A stretch of 64,000 nt of DNA, taken from NCBI RefSeq assembly GCF_900108185.1, contig NZ_FNVA01000001.1, positions 248,001-312,000 on the forward strand, in the 5' to 3' direction. How positions within the stretch are numbered: position 1 is the first letter of the stretch; the number at the start of each line of letters is the position of its first letter. The position numbers and the translations under genes are program-made. This document shows positions 1 through 8,820 of this stretch, piece after piece. Below the pieces are notes generated by a model, which did no database searches, had not been told where the DNA came from, and saw only the letters and a list, made by a program, of their open reading frames with translations. Source of the DNA: Bryocella elongata (lineage in GTDB: Bacteria > Acidobacteriota > Terriglobia > Terriglobales > Acidobacteriaceae).

Positions 1-1
1 C

Positions 2-1432
2 ACGCTGATCCTGCCGGCTGGTTATAGCTACAACACCACGTGGGCCAACCACGCGAAGCTGGACGCGGCGGACCTTGAAGGCAAGGGCTATCGCTGGGGG
101 ATGACGAATGTTGCAGGTATCGATCTCGAAGATGTTCCGTTGTCTCCGTCGGCGGCGTCCCTCTCGGGCCGCATGACCGTGCACTACTCCGGGCCGGGAC
201 TGGCGCAGCCGCAGGATGGTACGTGGCAGGGTGTCGGCCTCTGGTATGAGGGCCTGTCGCGGGATCGCATGCAGCCCAACGCGGACATCACCGCAAAGGC
301 GCAGGCTCTCGTCGCGGGGAAGACCGACTTCTACGACCAGGCAGAGGTGCTCGGCGAGTTTGTGCAGAAACAGATTCGCTACTTCGTGATTGAGATGGGT
401 ATTGGCGGCGACCAGCCTCACTTTGCTTCCGATATCTACAAGGGCCGTTACGGCGACTGCAAGGACAAGGCGACGCTGCTTGGGGCCATGCTTTCGAGCG
501 TGGGTCTGCACAGCGACATCGTTCTCGTGGACTCGCAGCGCGGCACGGTCAATCCGGAAAATCCATCGCGCTGGGGCAACCATGCCATCGCGGCGATCGA
601 GGTGCCTGCAGGGTATCAGTCGCCGAAGCTGCATAGCCTCGTCACGACGAAGGCCGGCAAGCGCTACCTGATCTTCGATCCGACCTGGTCAGACACTCCG
701 TTTGGGCAGATTGAGGACAACCTGCAGGGCAGCTACGGTCTGATCGTTGAGGGCAAGGCCAGCGAGCTGGTGCAGATTCCTGTGGTCGATCCGAACTTCA
801 ACACGATCCGGCGAACGGCCACCTTCGCGCTTGCCACGGATGGGACGTTGAAGGGGCAGGTGGTCGATCGTCGCTTCGGGGATATTGCCTCAACGCGCCG
901 TCGCGAGCTGGCGAGCAGCGACGGCCACAAGCAGCAGCAGTACATGGATCGCACGGTGTCACACGACCTCGCGGCGGCATCGCTCACGGACCTGAAGTTC
1001 GAGAACGTCGACGCGTTGGACAAGGACCTGACCACCAGCTTCCAACTGACCGCAGCACACTTCGCGACGGCCACCGGGCCGCTCCTGATGGTGCGGCCCA
1101 GGGTCTTCGGCGACTACGCGCCGAACGCGGATCGTAAGGCCCGCACCGTTCCCATCGACATGGGGACAGCCATGCAGGCCACGGACAGCTTCGACATCGA
1201 GTTGCCGGAAGGCTACGCGGTGGATGAGCTGCCCGATCCGATCCAGCAGGACTTCGGCTTTGCGAGCTACGAGAGCAAGACCGTGCTCAACGGTCGCGTG
1301 TTGCACTACACGCGCACCTACACGGTCCGGCAGGTCGAAGTTCCGGCGGAGAAGTATGGTGAGGTCCAGAAGCTCGCCAGCGTGATTGCGTCGGACGAGG
1401 ACAGCCGCGCCGTGTTGAAGCGCGCGCATTAG
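2..1432 (+). CDS. DUF3857/transglutaminase-like protein, 5' end cut by window edge
   Basis: Partial gene: the frame is open from base 2, and the first ATG (101) lies inside the protein, so the signal peptide and most of the DUF3857 domain are outside the window. The visible part holds a transglutaminase-like core with an intact triad: Cys in GDCKDKATLL (codon 458-460), His in NHAIAAIEV about 41 residues later, and Asp in FDPTWS. A beta-rich C-terminal region follows. Proteins of this family are usually exported and are frequent in Acidobacteriota; their substrates are not established. A second DUF3857 gene starts 111 bp downstream in the same orientation, so the two probably form one locus. 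Family assignment is firm; function is not. Confidence 0.85.
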   Translation, partial: TLILPAGYSYNTTWANHAKLDAADLEGKGYRWGMTNVAGIDLEDVPLSPSAASLSGRMTVHYSGPGLAQPQDGTWQGVGLWYEGLSRDRMQPNADITAKAQALVAGKTDFYDQAEVLGEFVQKQIRYFVIEMGIGGDQPHFASDIYKGRYGDCKDKATLLGAMLSSVGLHSDIVLVDSQRGTVNPENPSRWGNHAIAAIEVPAGYQSPKLHSLVTTKAGKRYLIFDPTWSDTPFGQIEDNLQGSYGLIVEGKASELVQIPVVDPNFNTIRRTATFALATDGTLKGQVVDRRFGDIASTRRRELASSDGHKQQQYMDRTVSHDLAAASLTDLKFENVDALDKDLTTSFQLTAAHFATATGPLLMVRPRVFGDYAPNADRKARTVPIDMGTAMQATDSFDIELPEGYAVDELPDPIQQDFGFASYESKTVLNGRVLHYTRTYTVRQVEVPAEKYGEVQKLASVIASDEDSRAVLKRAH

Positions 1433-1543
1433 AGCGACAGTATTTTCGCAACCCGCATCACTCAGCCGGAGCAACATGTCTGGAAGCGGAGGTGGGAAGT
1501 TGAGACCAAACGACGAGAGCCGTCCAGCAGAGAAGGAGTAGTA

Positions 1544-3670
1544 ATGATTTCCACCCACGCACCATGGAATGAGGGCACCAGCAATCAGGGAAGTATGAGC
1601 GGAACGCACCACGGAAAGGCCCACCTCTCGTGGGCAGGATGTGTGCTGCTTGTCGGAACGATGTTTGGAGGCATTGTCCCCTCGGCATTAGCCGATGCGT
1701 TCACACCTCCCACGAAGGAAGAGCTGGCCATGAAGGCACTCGACGGCTACCCGAACGCCGCAGCCGTCGTTCTTTTCCGTGAGGAGATCACCAAGGACGA
1801 CCTCCACTCGGTACTGCACTATGAGCGCATCAAGATCCTCACGGAAGAGGGCAAGAAGTACGCGAATGTGGAACTGGCTTACGTCAGCACTCATGATTCT
1901 GGCTACGACTCGAGCGGAGACGACAAGACAGCTGACAGTATCCAGGGCCGGACGATCCACGCTGACGGCACGATCATCCCGTTCACGGGGAAGCCGTACC
2001 TGAAGACGCTCGAGAGTGGAAAGAAATACAAGGTGCAGGAGAAGGTCTTTACGCTGCCGGATGTGGAGGTGGGAAGCATCGTTGAGTACCGCTATGCGAC
2101 GCGGATCAATGACAACATCTATGAAGCGCCTTCCTGGCTCCTGCAAGGGGACCTCTTTTTGAAGAAGGCGCACTACGTCTGGTACCCGACGACGCGGGAA
2201 CTTCAAGATGGTGAGACGGGTGCCCTGGTCAACTCAATCGCCTGGTTTCCCATCCTGCGGAAAGAGGACCACTTTGAGCAGCATCAGCTCGCCACCGGAC
2301 AGAGACTGTATGAGCTGTCCGTCGCCGATGTGCCTCCTCTGCCGAAGGAGGAATTCATGCCTCCCACGAGGTATTACTCACTCCGCCTGCTGTTCAGCTT
2401 CACGCAGTACCACTCTGCAGATGACTTCTGGAAGGACACAGCCAAGCACTGGTCCAAGGGTGTAAACAGCTTCGCCGGTCCGAATGGGGATCTGCGCAGC
2501 GCCACGGAGAAGATCGTCGCGGGCGCCACTACCGACGACGAGAAGCTCCACCGCATCTATGCGACGGTGATGTCGCTGGAGAACACGGCGTTTACCCGCG
2601 AGCGCGATGAGCGCGAGGACAAGGCGAACGGAAGCGGCAAGACGAACAATGCTGCCGATGTGCTGGCGCATAAGCGTGGCTCGCCATGGCAACTCACCGA
2701 GCTTTTTATCGGCATGGCGCGGGCCGCCGGTCTGTCGGCCTATGGTGTGTGGGTTCCGGATCGTTCGATCGAACTCGTGACCAAGGGGTGGTTGAGCACT
2801 TCGCAGTTCGATGACCTGATTGCGATCGTAAAGGTCGACGGCAAAGAACAGTTCTTCGATCCGGGCTCGCGTTACCAGCCGTATGGACGCCTCGCATGGG
2901 AGCATACCTTTCTTCCCACCGTGTTACGCCAGACCGATGGCGGAACGGACTGGGGCACCACGCCTGGCGATGCGTATCCGGCAAACGTAACGCAGCGGAT
3001 TGCAAACCTGACGATGGACGAAAGCGGCAAGGTGACGGGCTCAATCGACATGACGTATACGGGGGCTCCCGGCGTGCGTTGGCGGCAGGCTGCTCTTCGA
3101 GGCGATAACGAGAGCGTGCGGAAGCAACTCGAGGAAAGCTTGCAGGAGATGCTGCCAAGAACGATCGAAGTCAAGGTCGAGAGCCTGAATTCACTCGATG
3201 ACTACGAGAAGCCGCTGGTGGTGAAGTTCACGACGACCGGTACTCTGGGCACAATGACCGGCAAGCGCATGGTGCTTCCCGTGGACTTGTTTACGGCGGG
3301 TGGCTCTGCGACGTTTCCGCACGAAAAGCGCGATGCACCGGTGTATTTTCACTACGCTGCGATGACCCGCGATGCCCTGCGCATCAATCTGCCGAAGACG
3401 CTTACACCGGAGGCTGTACCGGACGCCGCGAAGTACAGCCTGCCGCAGGAAGGGGGCTACAGCCTGAGTGTCACGTACTCTCCTGCACAGTTCACCACGC
3501 GGCGCGACATGGCGCTCAACAGCATTCTGGTGAGCCCGGCTGACTATACCAAGCTGCGCGCGTTCTACACGCAGTTCGAAACGAAGGACCAGGAGAGTGT
3601 CGTCCTGAAGCCGGGGCTGGCGACCACCGTCACCAGCATTCCTGTAACTCCGGAGGACAAGACGAAGTAA
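1544..3670 (+). CDS. Secreted DUF3857 protein with a degenerate transglutaminase core
   Basis: 708 residues. ATG 1544 is chosen because AAGGAG lies about 7 nt upstream. A hydrophobic segment at residues 31-50 ending in SALA looks like a signal peptide, so the protein is probably periplasmic or secreted. The DUF3857 domain covers roughly residues 60-270. A transglutaminase-like domain follows (about 285-450), and the C-terminal half is beta-rich. The normal Cys of the GDCxDK motif is replaced: the matching stretch reads HKRGSPWQLTELF, with Ser380 or Pro381 at the Cys position. The usual His of FNHVI is Asp (FDDLIAIVK). Only the Asp of FFDPGS (residue 439) remains. It is therefore probably catalytically dead, unlike the upstream paralogue, and may bind peptide or act as a partner of that enzyme (inference). 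Confidence 0.8.
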   Translation: MISTHAPWNEGTSNQGSMSGTHHGKAHLSWAGCVLLVGTMFGGIVPSALADAFTPPTKEELAMKALDGYPNAAAVVLFREEITKDDLHSVLHYERIKILTEEGKKYANVELAYVSTHDSGYDSSGDDKTADSIQGRTIHADGTIIPFTGKPYLKTLESGKKYKVQEKVFTLPDVEVGSIVEYRYATRINDNIYEAPSWLLQGDLFLKKAHYVWYPTTRELQDGETGALVNSIAWFPILRKEDHFEQHQLATGQRLYELSVADVPPLPKEEFMPPTRYYSLRLLFSFTQYHSADDFWKDTAKHWSKGVNSFAGPNGDLRSATEKIVAGATTDDEKLHRIYATVMSLENTAFTRERDEREDKANGSGKTNNAADVLAHKRGSPWQLTELFIGMARAAGLSAYGVWVPDRSIELVTKGWLSTSQFDDLIAIVKVDGKEQFFDPGSRYQPYGRLAWEHTFLPTVLRQTDGGTDWGTTPGDAYPANVTQRIANLTMDESGKVTGSIDMTYTGAPGVRWRQAALRGDNESVRKQLEESLQEMLPRTIEVKVESLNSLDDYEKPLVVKFTTTGTLGTMTGKRMVLPVDLFTAGGSATFPHEKRDAPVYFHYAAMTRDALRINLPKTLTPEAVPDAAKYSLPQEGGYSLSVTYSPAQFTTRRDMALNSILVSPADYTKLRAFYTQFETKDQESVVLKPGLATTVTSIPVTPEDKTK

Positions 3671-3764
3671 CATTTTTTCGGTCGGCGATGCACTGAATGG
3701 TGCGCGGCCGACTGTCCTCCGGTATTTGGGCGGTGGCGCGTTATGAACGGGGAGGCGCGATCTC

Positions 3765-5393
3765 TCACATGCGGCAGACCTTCACCGTGCCGTTGTCATA
3801 GGGGCACGGTGAAGTTGTTTTTGCAGTGCTTGCGAGGATGAGCCAGTCGGGAGCGAAGGGGCGCAGCCGGGCTTCGCGTTCAGCGGGAGTCAGAGCGATG
3901 AGATCGCGCTGGGCCTCGGCTGCGGGCAGCCACGAGTCAGCCAGTGATGCGCGAATCGCTGCCTCGCCGCCATCCTTCGAGAAGTCGGGCAGGGAGCTGC
4001 GCAGGCTGATCGCGCGGAAGTTCTGCGCATCCTCTCCGTCGCGATTCACGTAGCGTGCGTCGAGCGCGAAGAGGGCTGTGTTTGCGGTGTGGTCGCGCGA
4101 CCAGACGAAGGCCTGAACCCACGGATTGCTGTTCGTGCGTCCCGGTAGCTCGATGTGCGGTGAGGCTGGAAAGCTTCCGCACTGTGCCAGAAGGAAGATC
4201 AGTGCCGTCGTTGCAATCACTCCTGTGGGCATGAAACGGAGCGCGCTTCGGACGGTCTGAGAGCGTTGCTTTGACGCAAGCACCCTGGCCCGGCTTGCGA
4301 GGCTCGCGCCCAGCAGGAGCGGCAGCAAAGCGTATACGCTCCACAGCACGCGGAGCGGCTGCAGGCGAGCAATAGGATGTGCCGCGAAGTGCTCCTGGCC
4401 GCAGCACAATGCGACGAGCACTCCGCTCGCCAGGAGACCAAGCGCCGCGCGTGCGAGGAGTCTTGTTCCCGGTTTGAAGTTCGCAAGTCGCTGAGTGGCG
4501 AAAGCCAAAAGGATGATCGCCGGGCCGATGATTCCCAGCAGCTCGAACCATTGCCATCGGGACAGGAACCAGTAGTAGCGACTGGTGTCGGCGGCCAGCA
4601 CCGCAGCTGAGCTCGGAGCTGAAGCCAACTGCATTGCGGCGGCGATCAGCAATGCGGCGCATGAAGCGACTGCCATCCAAAGCGTAGCTCGGTGAGTTCG
4701 CGCGAGACGCAGCATCACGACGAGGCCCGTGCCGTAGGTCGCCATCAAGGGGTGGAACGCGAAGCCCAGTAACAGCGATGCGGCGCAGGCTATGGCCGAG
4801 CGCGTGCCGCCCCGAGGGGGCCTGCGGCTGTGCACGCGGCTGGGGCCCCAGGAGTCCATCGCAAAGGCTGCGGCAAAGAGCGTGAACGGGGCGCACAAGG
4901 TTCGCGCTGTCAGGTAAGGGTCGAACAGCAGCAGCGACGTGCCGGCGACCGGTACCGTCGTCCACGCAGCGAGGAGAGCGATCCCAGCGAGCTGTGCCTG
5001 CAGGTCTTCGGTGATTCGCCGCATCAGCGCGAGAGCCGCCGTGAGGGTGAGTGCCAACGCGGCAAGTTGCAGCAGAATCATTGCCCACGGCAACGCGATG
5101 TGCAGGTGCACCATGCCGGCGAGCAGCGGTTCGAACAACGATGTGCGCAGGGGTTCGACGATGAACGGCAGGCATCGCGGATACAGCGTCGGATTGAGCC
5201 GCAACAGCACTCGCGTCAGGTACATTCCGCCGTCTTCCGCGTAAGGATGCCAACCGGCGACGCCGAAGGAGAGCAACGTCAAAGCTGTGATGAGCAGGGA
5301 CCACCGCGTGGCCGACCAGCGAGCCTGCTGCGGCGGCCGGGAGTTCCTCGAGCGTGGCTGAAGCGCGGGCGTTGCGGCGAGCAGGACTGCCAT
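3765..5393 (-). CDS. Polytopic membrane protein of unknown function
   Basis: 542 residues with many hydrophobic helices from about residue 30 to 400, then a soluble C-terminal part of about 120 residues with LPDFSKDGG and LTPAEREARL. The first periplasmic loop begins HPYAEDGGMYLTRVL. The layout (about ten helices, acidic first loop, C-terminal soluble domain) resembles GT-C type glycosyltransferases or other integral membrane enzymes, but I recognise no diagnostic motif, so no function is given. The start at 5393 has no Shine-Dalgarno; a TAAAGT box lies 7 nt upstream, as in other candidate leaderless genes of this window. It is divergent from the UPF0104 gene at 5462 and convergent with the DUF3857 gene. 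Confidence 0.75.
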   Translation of the reverse strand: MAVLLAATPALQPRSRNSRPPQQARWSATRWSLLITALTLLSFGVAGWHPYAEDGGMYLTRVLLRLNPTLYPRCLPFIVEPLRTSLFEPLLAGMVHLHIALPWAMILLQLAALALTLTAALALMRRITEDLQAQLAGIALLAAWTTVPVAGTSLLLFDPYLTARTLCAPFTLFAAAFAMDSWGPSRVHSRRPPRGGTRSAIACAASLLLGFAFHPLMATYGTGLVVMLRLARTHRATLWMAVASCAALLIAAAMQLASAPSSAAVLAADTSRYYWFLSRWQWFELLGIIGPAIILLAFATQRLANFKPGTRLLARAALGLLASGVLVALCCGQEHFAAHPIARLQPLRVLWSVYALLPLLLGASLASRARVLASKQRSQTVRSALRFMPTGVIATTALIFLLAQCGSFPASPHIELPGRTNSNPWVQAFVWSRDHTANTALFALDARYVNRDGEDAQNFRAISLRSSLPDFSKDGGEAAIRASLADSWLPAAEAQRDLIALTPAEREARLRPFAPDWLILASTAKTTSPCPYDNGTVKVCRM

Positions 5394-5406
5394 CTACAAC
5401 ACTTTA
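5394..5406 (-). promoter_or_regulatory. Candidate leaderless promoter, TAAAGT box
   Basis: On the minus strand TAAAGT (5406-5401) is followed by 7 nt and then the ATG at 5393. There is no purine-rich ribosome binding site between them. This fits a -10 box that places the transcript start at or next to the start codon. Confidence 0.4.
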
Positions 5407-5461
5407 CCCGTCGGAGACAGCTGTTGCGTGTGCCGGGCCAGTGGCGCGAGGGGACGATACA

Positions 5462-6580
5462 ATGGTCGAGGCTGGTACGCATGCAGATTCGCTCCTACAG
5501 GTCGCCGAAGATAGCCTCCCTGCGTTCGAGCGCCCCGGGGTGGGTGCGTTGACGCGGGAGAACCGTCAGAACCTGTTCAAGATGTTGCCCGGGCTGCTGA
5601 TCAGCGCCGGGTTCATCTGGTGGACGTATATCCGCATCGGCCCCAATGGCAAGCGCGGCTTCGACGCCGAGACCTTCCATCAGCTGCATGTCGTGGCTCC
5701 GGTATGGCTGCTGGGTGTGGTCGTCTTCAGCGTGCTGGGCTATGGCACGCGCTGCTATCGCAGCTACGCGATGCTGAAGAGCACCGGCGCAAAGTTCAGC
5801 GTGTGCTCGCGCGTCTTTATGACGTCGCTGGCAGCGAACAATGTGCTGCCGCTGCGCATCGGCGATGTGATGCGGATCTTCAGCTACGCGTCCGACGTCA
5901 ACGCCACTCCGTCGACGGTGTTGAGTACGGTGATCCTGGAAAAGCTGCTCGATGTCTTCTCCCTCGCTGTGCTGTTTGTGGGCACGCTGCAGTTTGGTGG
6001 CGGTGTCTCCGGCCACATGAAGACGGTGGCTGAGACGGGCATGATCATCTCCACCGTTGGGCTGCTGGTGATGGTCTTTGGCGCGCAGGCCATCGAGCCG
6101 CTGCTCGAGAAGATCTTTGCCGGAACGCAGAATAAGCTGCTGAAGAAGCTCGAGCACTGGCTGCTGCTGGCCATCGACTGCATGCGGCAGATCGGCATCG
6201 TCGGCTCGCTGATGCTGGTGGTGTACAGCTTCATCGCATGGGCCTTTGAGTGCTTCATGTATGTGGCGATGGCGAAGAGTATTGGCCTGCAGTCCGATCC
6301 GGTGGGTCCATGGCAGGCGACTGCGGAGGCGAACCTGTCGTTCCTCATCCCAAGCTCTCCTGGCGGCATCGGTCCGTTCGAGCTGGCATGCAAGGATGCG
6401 ATGACGCGGCACGGAGCGTCTCCTGCTGCTGCCGCGCTGTATGCGCCGCTCGTACATCTGTGGCTTCTCGCGGCGATTACTGCGGTGGGCGGCGGCATGT
6501 TCTTCGCACACCGCGTGCACCAGGCGCGACGCAAGCCGCTGCTCGAAGAGATTGAAGAGCTGCCGGGAACGCTGCCTTAA
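5462..6580 (+). CDS. UPF0104 / lysylphosphatidylglycerol synthase TM-domain protein (flippase-like)
   Basis: 372 residues. The frame runs further upstream, but ATG 5462 is preceded by GAGGGG 8 nt away and avoids overlap with the divergent gene, so it is taken as the start. The protein has 7-8 membrane helices. Family features are GTRCYRSYAML early, the LRIGDVMRIFSY segment after the third helix, and FLIPSSPGGIGPFELACKD near the C-terminus; the last is the typical conserved PGGxGxxE motif of the UPF0104/AglD2/MprF transmembrane family. Members are linked to moving or modifying lipid-linked substrates across the inner membrane; the substrate here is unknown. A short GACAGTAG-type repeat follows directly after the stop, before argS. 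Confidence 0.85.
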   Translation: MVEAGTHADSLLQVAEDSLPAFERPGVGALTRENRQNLFKMLPGLLISAGFIWWTYIRIGPNGKRGFDAETFHQLHVVAPVWLLGVVVFSVLGYGTRCYRSYAMLKSTGAKFSVCSRVFMTSLAANNVLPLRIGDVMRIFSYASDVNATPSTVLSTVILEKLLDVFSLAVLFVGTLQFGGGVSGHMKTVAETGMIISTVGLLVMVFGAQAIEPLLEKIFAGTQNKLLKKLEHWLLLAIDCMRQIGIVGSLMLVVYSFIAWAFECFMYVAMAKSIGLQSDPVGPWQATAEANLSFLIPSSPGGIGPFELACKDAMTRHGASPAAAALYAPLVHLWLLAAITAVGGGMFFAHRVHQARRKPLLEEIEELPGTLP

Positions 6581-6614
6581 AGACAGTGAGTAGACAGTAG
6601 AGATTAGACAGTAA
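6581..6614. repeat. GACAGTAG-type intergenic repeat (copy 1)
   Basis: Purine-rich tract made of variants of TAGACAGTAG between the UPF0104 stop and argS. Related tracts lie at 21862, 22366 and 24353, each directly after the stop of a plus-strand gene. Confidence 0.6.
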
Positions 6615-6646
6615 GGGAAGAGCGGACCTGGCTCAAGGCATTCGCC

Positions 6647-8713
6647 ATGCCGCCGCTGCTGAGAGAACGTATGTATCGCAAGCTGCAACAGACCATTCAG
6701 GCAAAGATTCAGTCGCTCCTCGTGGAGCGCTACGGTGTGGAACTGGCGACGCTGGTTGTCGAGCTGCCGCCTAAGATCGAGTTCGGCGAGATGGCTCTGC
6801 CTGTCGCCTTTGAGCTCGCCAAGCGGTTGAAGAAGGCGCCGCGCATGATTGCGCAGGAGCTTGCGCCGTTGCTTGCCGGCATAGAAGGCGTGGCCAGCGT
6901 TGATGTCGCTGGCGCAGGCTATCTGAACCTCAAGCTCGACCGTGGTGATGTGGTGAAGCGCATGGCCGCGGACGAGCACGCGGCAGTGGGCGGCGCGGGC
7001 TTTCGTCTGGTCGAGCACACCAGCATTAATCCCAACAAGGCTGCGCACGTAGGCCATCTTCGCAACGCTATTCTCGGCGACAGCTTCGCGCGCATGTTGA
7101 AGCGTGATGAGTACAAGCCGGGTTGGGAGATTGGTGTACAGAACTACATCGACAACACCGGCGTGCAGGTTGCGGACATCGTCGTTGGCGTGACGACGCT
7201 CGAAGGCATGGACCTTGACCGCGTGAAGGAGTGGATGCAGGAGCTCTTCGAGAGCAACCAGCGGCTGGACTACGCGTGCTGGGATCTCTATGCGCGTGTG
7301 TCGCAGTGGTACGACTCGGACCCCGCGCTGGCGGTCGAGCGCAAGAAGCTGCGCATCGACACGCTGCACAAGATTGAGGAAGGCAACAACGATACGGCGA
7401 CGATCGCGGACCTCATCGCGACGGGCGTGCTGCGCCGTCATCTCGAGACGATGGAGCGGCTCGGCATCGAGTACGACTTCCTGCCACGCGAGAGCGAGAT
7501 CCTGCATCTCGACTTCTGGAACACAGCGCGCGAACTGATGATTGCGAAGGGCGTGCTGTACTTCGAGAGCGAAGGCAAGAACAAGGGCTGCTGGGTGATG
7601 CGGCGCGCTGGTGTGGCTCCTGCGGGTCTGGGCGATGGCCCTGGGCCTGAGGTGAATGGTGAGCTGACTCCGAGTGATGGCCCTGATGAGGATGCCAAGA
7701 TCCTGGTGCGCTCCAGCGGCACGGTCACGTATGTCGGCAAGGACATTGCGTATCACCTCTGGAAGTTTGGCCTGCTGGGTAAGGACTTCTTCTACGCCCC
7801 GTTCCACCAGTACGCGAGCCACATGTGCTGGACCTCGACGGACAAGCCTACGGGGCAGCTGCCCGACGGCAAGGGCTTCGGGCATGCGGATGCGATCTAC
7901 AACGTCATCGACTCGCGCCAGGACGATCCGCAGACGCAGGTGAAGGAGGCGCTGCGCGGGCTCGGCTATGAAGCCGAGAGCGAGCGCTACACGCACCTGA
8001 ACTATGCCTTCGTCGGGCTGACGGCTCGCACGGCAGAAGAGCTTGGTTACACCCTGACCGATGAAGAGCGTGCGAAGAACTTCATTGAGGTGAGCGGACG
8101 CAAGGGCTTCGGCGTGAAGGCCGATGACCTGATCGACCGCATGATTGCAGCGGCTCGCACCGAGGTCGATGCGCGGCATCCTGAGCTTGAGGACGCGGAG
8201 CGTGCGGAGATCGCGAAGACGATCGGTGTGGGGGCGTTGCGGTTCTTCCTGCTGCGCTTCACGCGGACGACGCTGATCGCCTTCGACTTCAAGGATGCGT
8301 TGAGCTTCGATGGCGAGACTGGTCCTTATGCGCAGTATGCTGCTGTGCGCGCGGCGAACATCTTCCGCAAGGCAGGCGTGGAGGCCGAGGCGGCGCTGGT
8401 CGCGGTGCAGTCGGGCGACTATGCTGCGCTGCTCGCGAGCGAAGAGGGAACCAGTGTGTGGGAGATGTGGCTTGCTGCCTCGCGCGTCTCCACGGTGCTG
8501 GAGCAGGCGATTGCTGCGGCGGAGCCTGCAATCCTGGCGCGCTATGCCTTCCAGCTGGCGCAGCAGTTCAACAACTTCTATCACCGGCATCACATCCTTA
8601 CGGAGACGGACGAGACGCGCAAGACGCTGCTGCTGGCGACGGCGGCGGTCGCTCGCCGCGAGCTGGTGCGGGTGCTGGGCTGGCTGGGGATCGGCGTTCC
8701 CAGCGCGATGTAG
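6647..8713 (+). CDS. argS: Arginyl-tRNA synthetase
   Basis: 688 residues (680 if ATG 6671, residue 9, is used; neither start has a good ribosome binding site). Charges tRNA-Arg with arginine in the cytoplasm. Domain order is the ArgS N-terminal tRNA-binding domain (about residues 10-100), the Rossmann catalytic core with the HIGH-like motif NPNKAAHVGHLRNAILGD near residue 130, and the all-alpha DALR anticodon-binding domain with GPYAQYAAVRAANIF near residue 560. A canonical KMSKS is not seen, as is common in ArgS. It is somewhat longer than the usual 550-590 residues; extra length sits near residues 310-350 (Gly/Pro-rich stretch APAGLGDGPGPEVNGE). The start codon is uncertain; the product is not. 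Confidence 0.95.
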   Translation: MPPLLRERMYRKLQQTIQAKIQSLLVERYGVELATLVVELPPKIEFGEMALPVAFELAKRLKKAPRMIAQELAPLLAGIEGVASVDVAGAGYLNLKLDRGDVVKRMAADEHAAVGGAGFRLVEHTSINPNKAAHVGHLRNAILGDSFARMLKRDEYKPGWEIGVQNYIDNTGVQVADIVVGVTTLEGMDLDRVKEWMQELFESNQRLDYACWDLYARVSQWYDSDPALAVERKKLRIDTLHKIEEGNNDTATIADLIATGVLRRHLETMERLGIEYDFLPRESEILHLDFWNTARELMIAKGVLYFESEGKNKGCWVMRRAGVAPAGLGDGPGPEVNGELTPSDGPDEDAKILVRSSGTVTYVGKDIAYHLWKFGLLGKDFFYAPFHQYASHMCWTSTDKPTGQLPDGKGFGHADAIYNVIDSRQDDPQTQVKEALRGLGYEAESERYTHLNYAFVGLTARTAEELGYTLTDEERAKNFIEVSGRKGFGVKADDLIDRMIAAARTEVDARHPELEDAERAEIAKTIGVGALRFFLLRFTRTTLIAFDFKDALSFDGETGPYAQYAAVRAANIFRKAGVEAEAALVAVQSGDYAALLASEEGTSVWEMWLAASRVSTVLEQAIAAAEPAILARYAFQLAQQFNNFYHRHHILTETDETRKTLLLATAAVARRELVRVLGWLGIGVPSAM

Positions 8714-8779
8714 CCTGGCGGTCGGAGTCCGTTCGCGGGAAATTGAAATACAGTGCTGTTCCTGTCGTGAAGCGGAGGA

Positions 8780-8785
8780 TATACT
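8780..8785 (+). promoter_or_regulatory. Candidate -10 box for the 421-residue protein gene
   Basis: TATACT at 8780-8785 is a near-consensus -10 box. A transcript start near 8792 would leave a leader of about 29 nt containing AGGAG (8808-8812) before the ATG at 8821. No good -35 hexamer is seen 17 nt upstream. Confidence 0.35.
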
Positions 8786-8820
8786 TCTCGCGCTCGCCCG
8801 ATTTCACAGGAGTCAACACA

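Noticed and set aside
3671..3764. GTCGGC/GGCCGAC hairpin between the convergent DUF3857 and membrane protein genes, considered as a terminator.
   Set aside because: The T-run is on the wrong side for plus-strand transcripts and no U-tract follows on the minus strand.
5495..8593. Very long antisense open frame (1032 codons) opposite the UPF0104 and argS genes.
   Set aside because: It is antisense to two well-supported genes, is Arg/His-rich and shows no recognisable domain; typical of GC-rich antisense frames.
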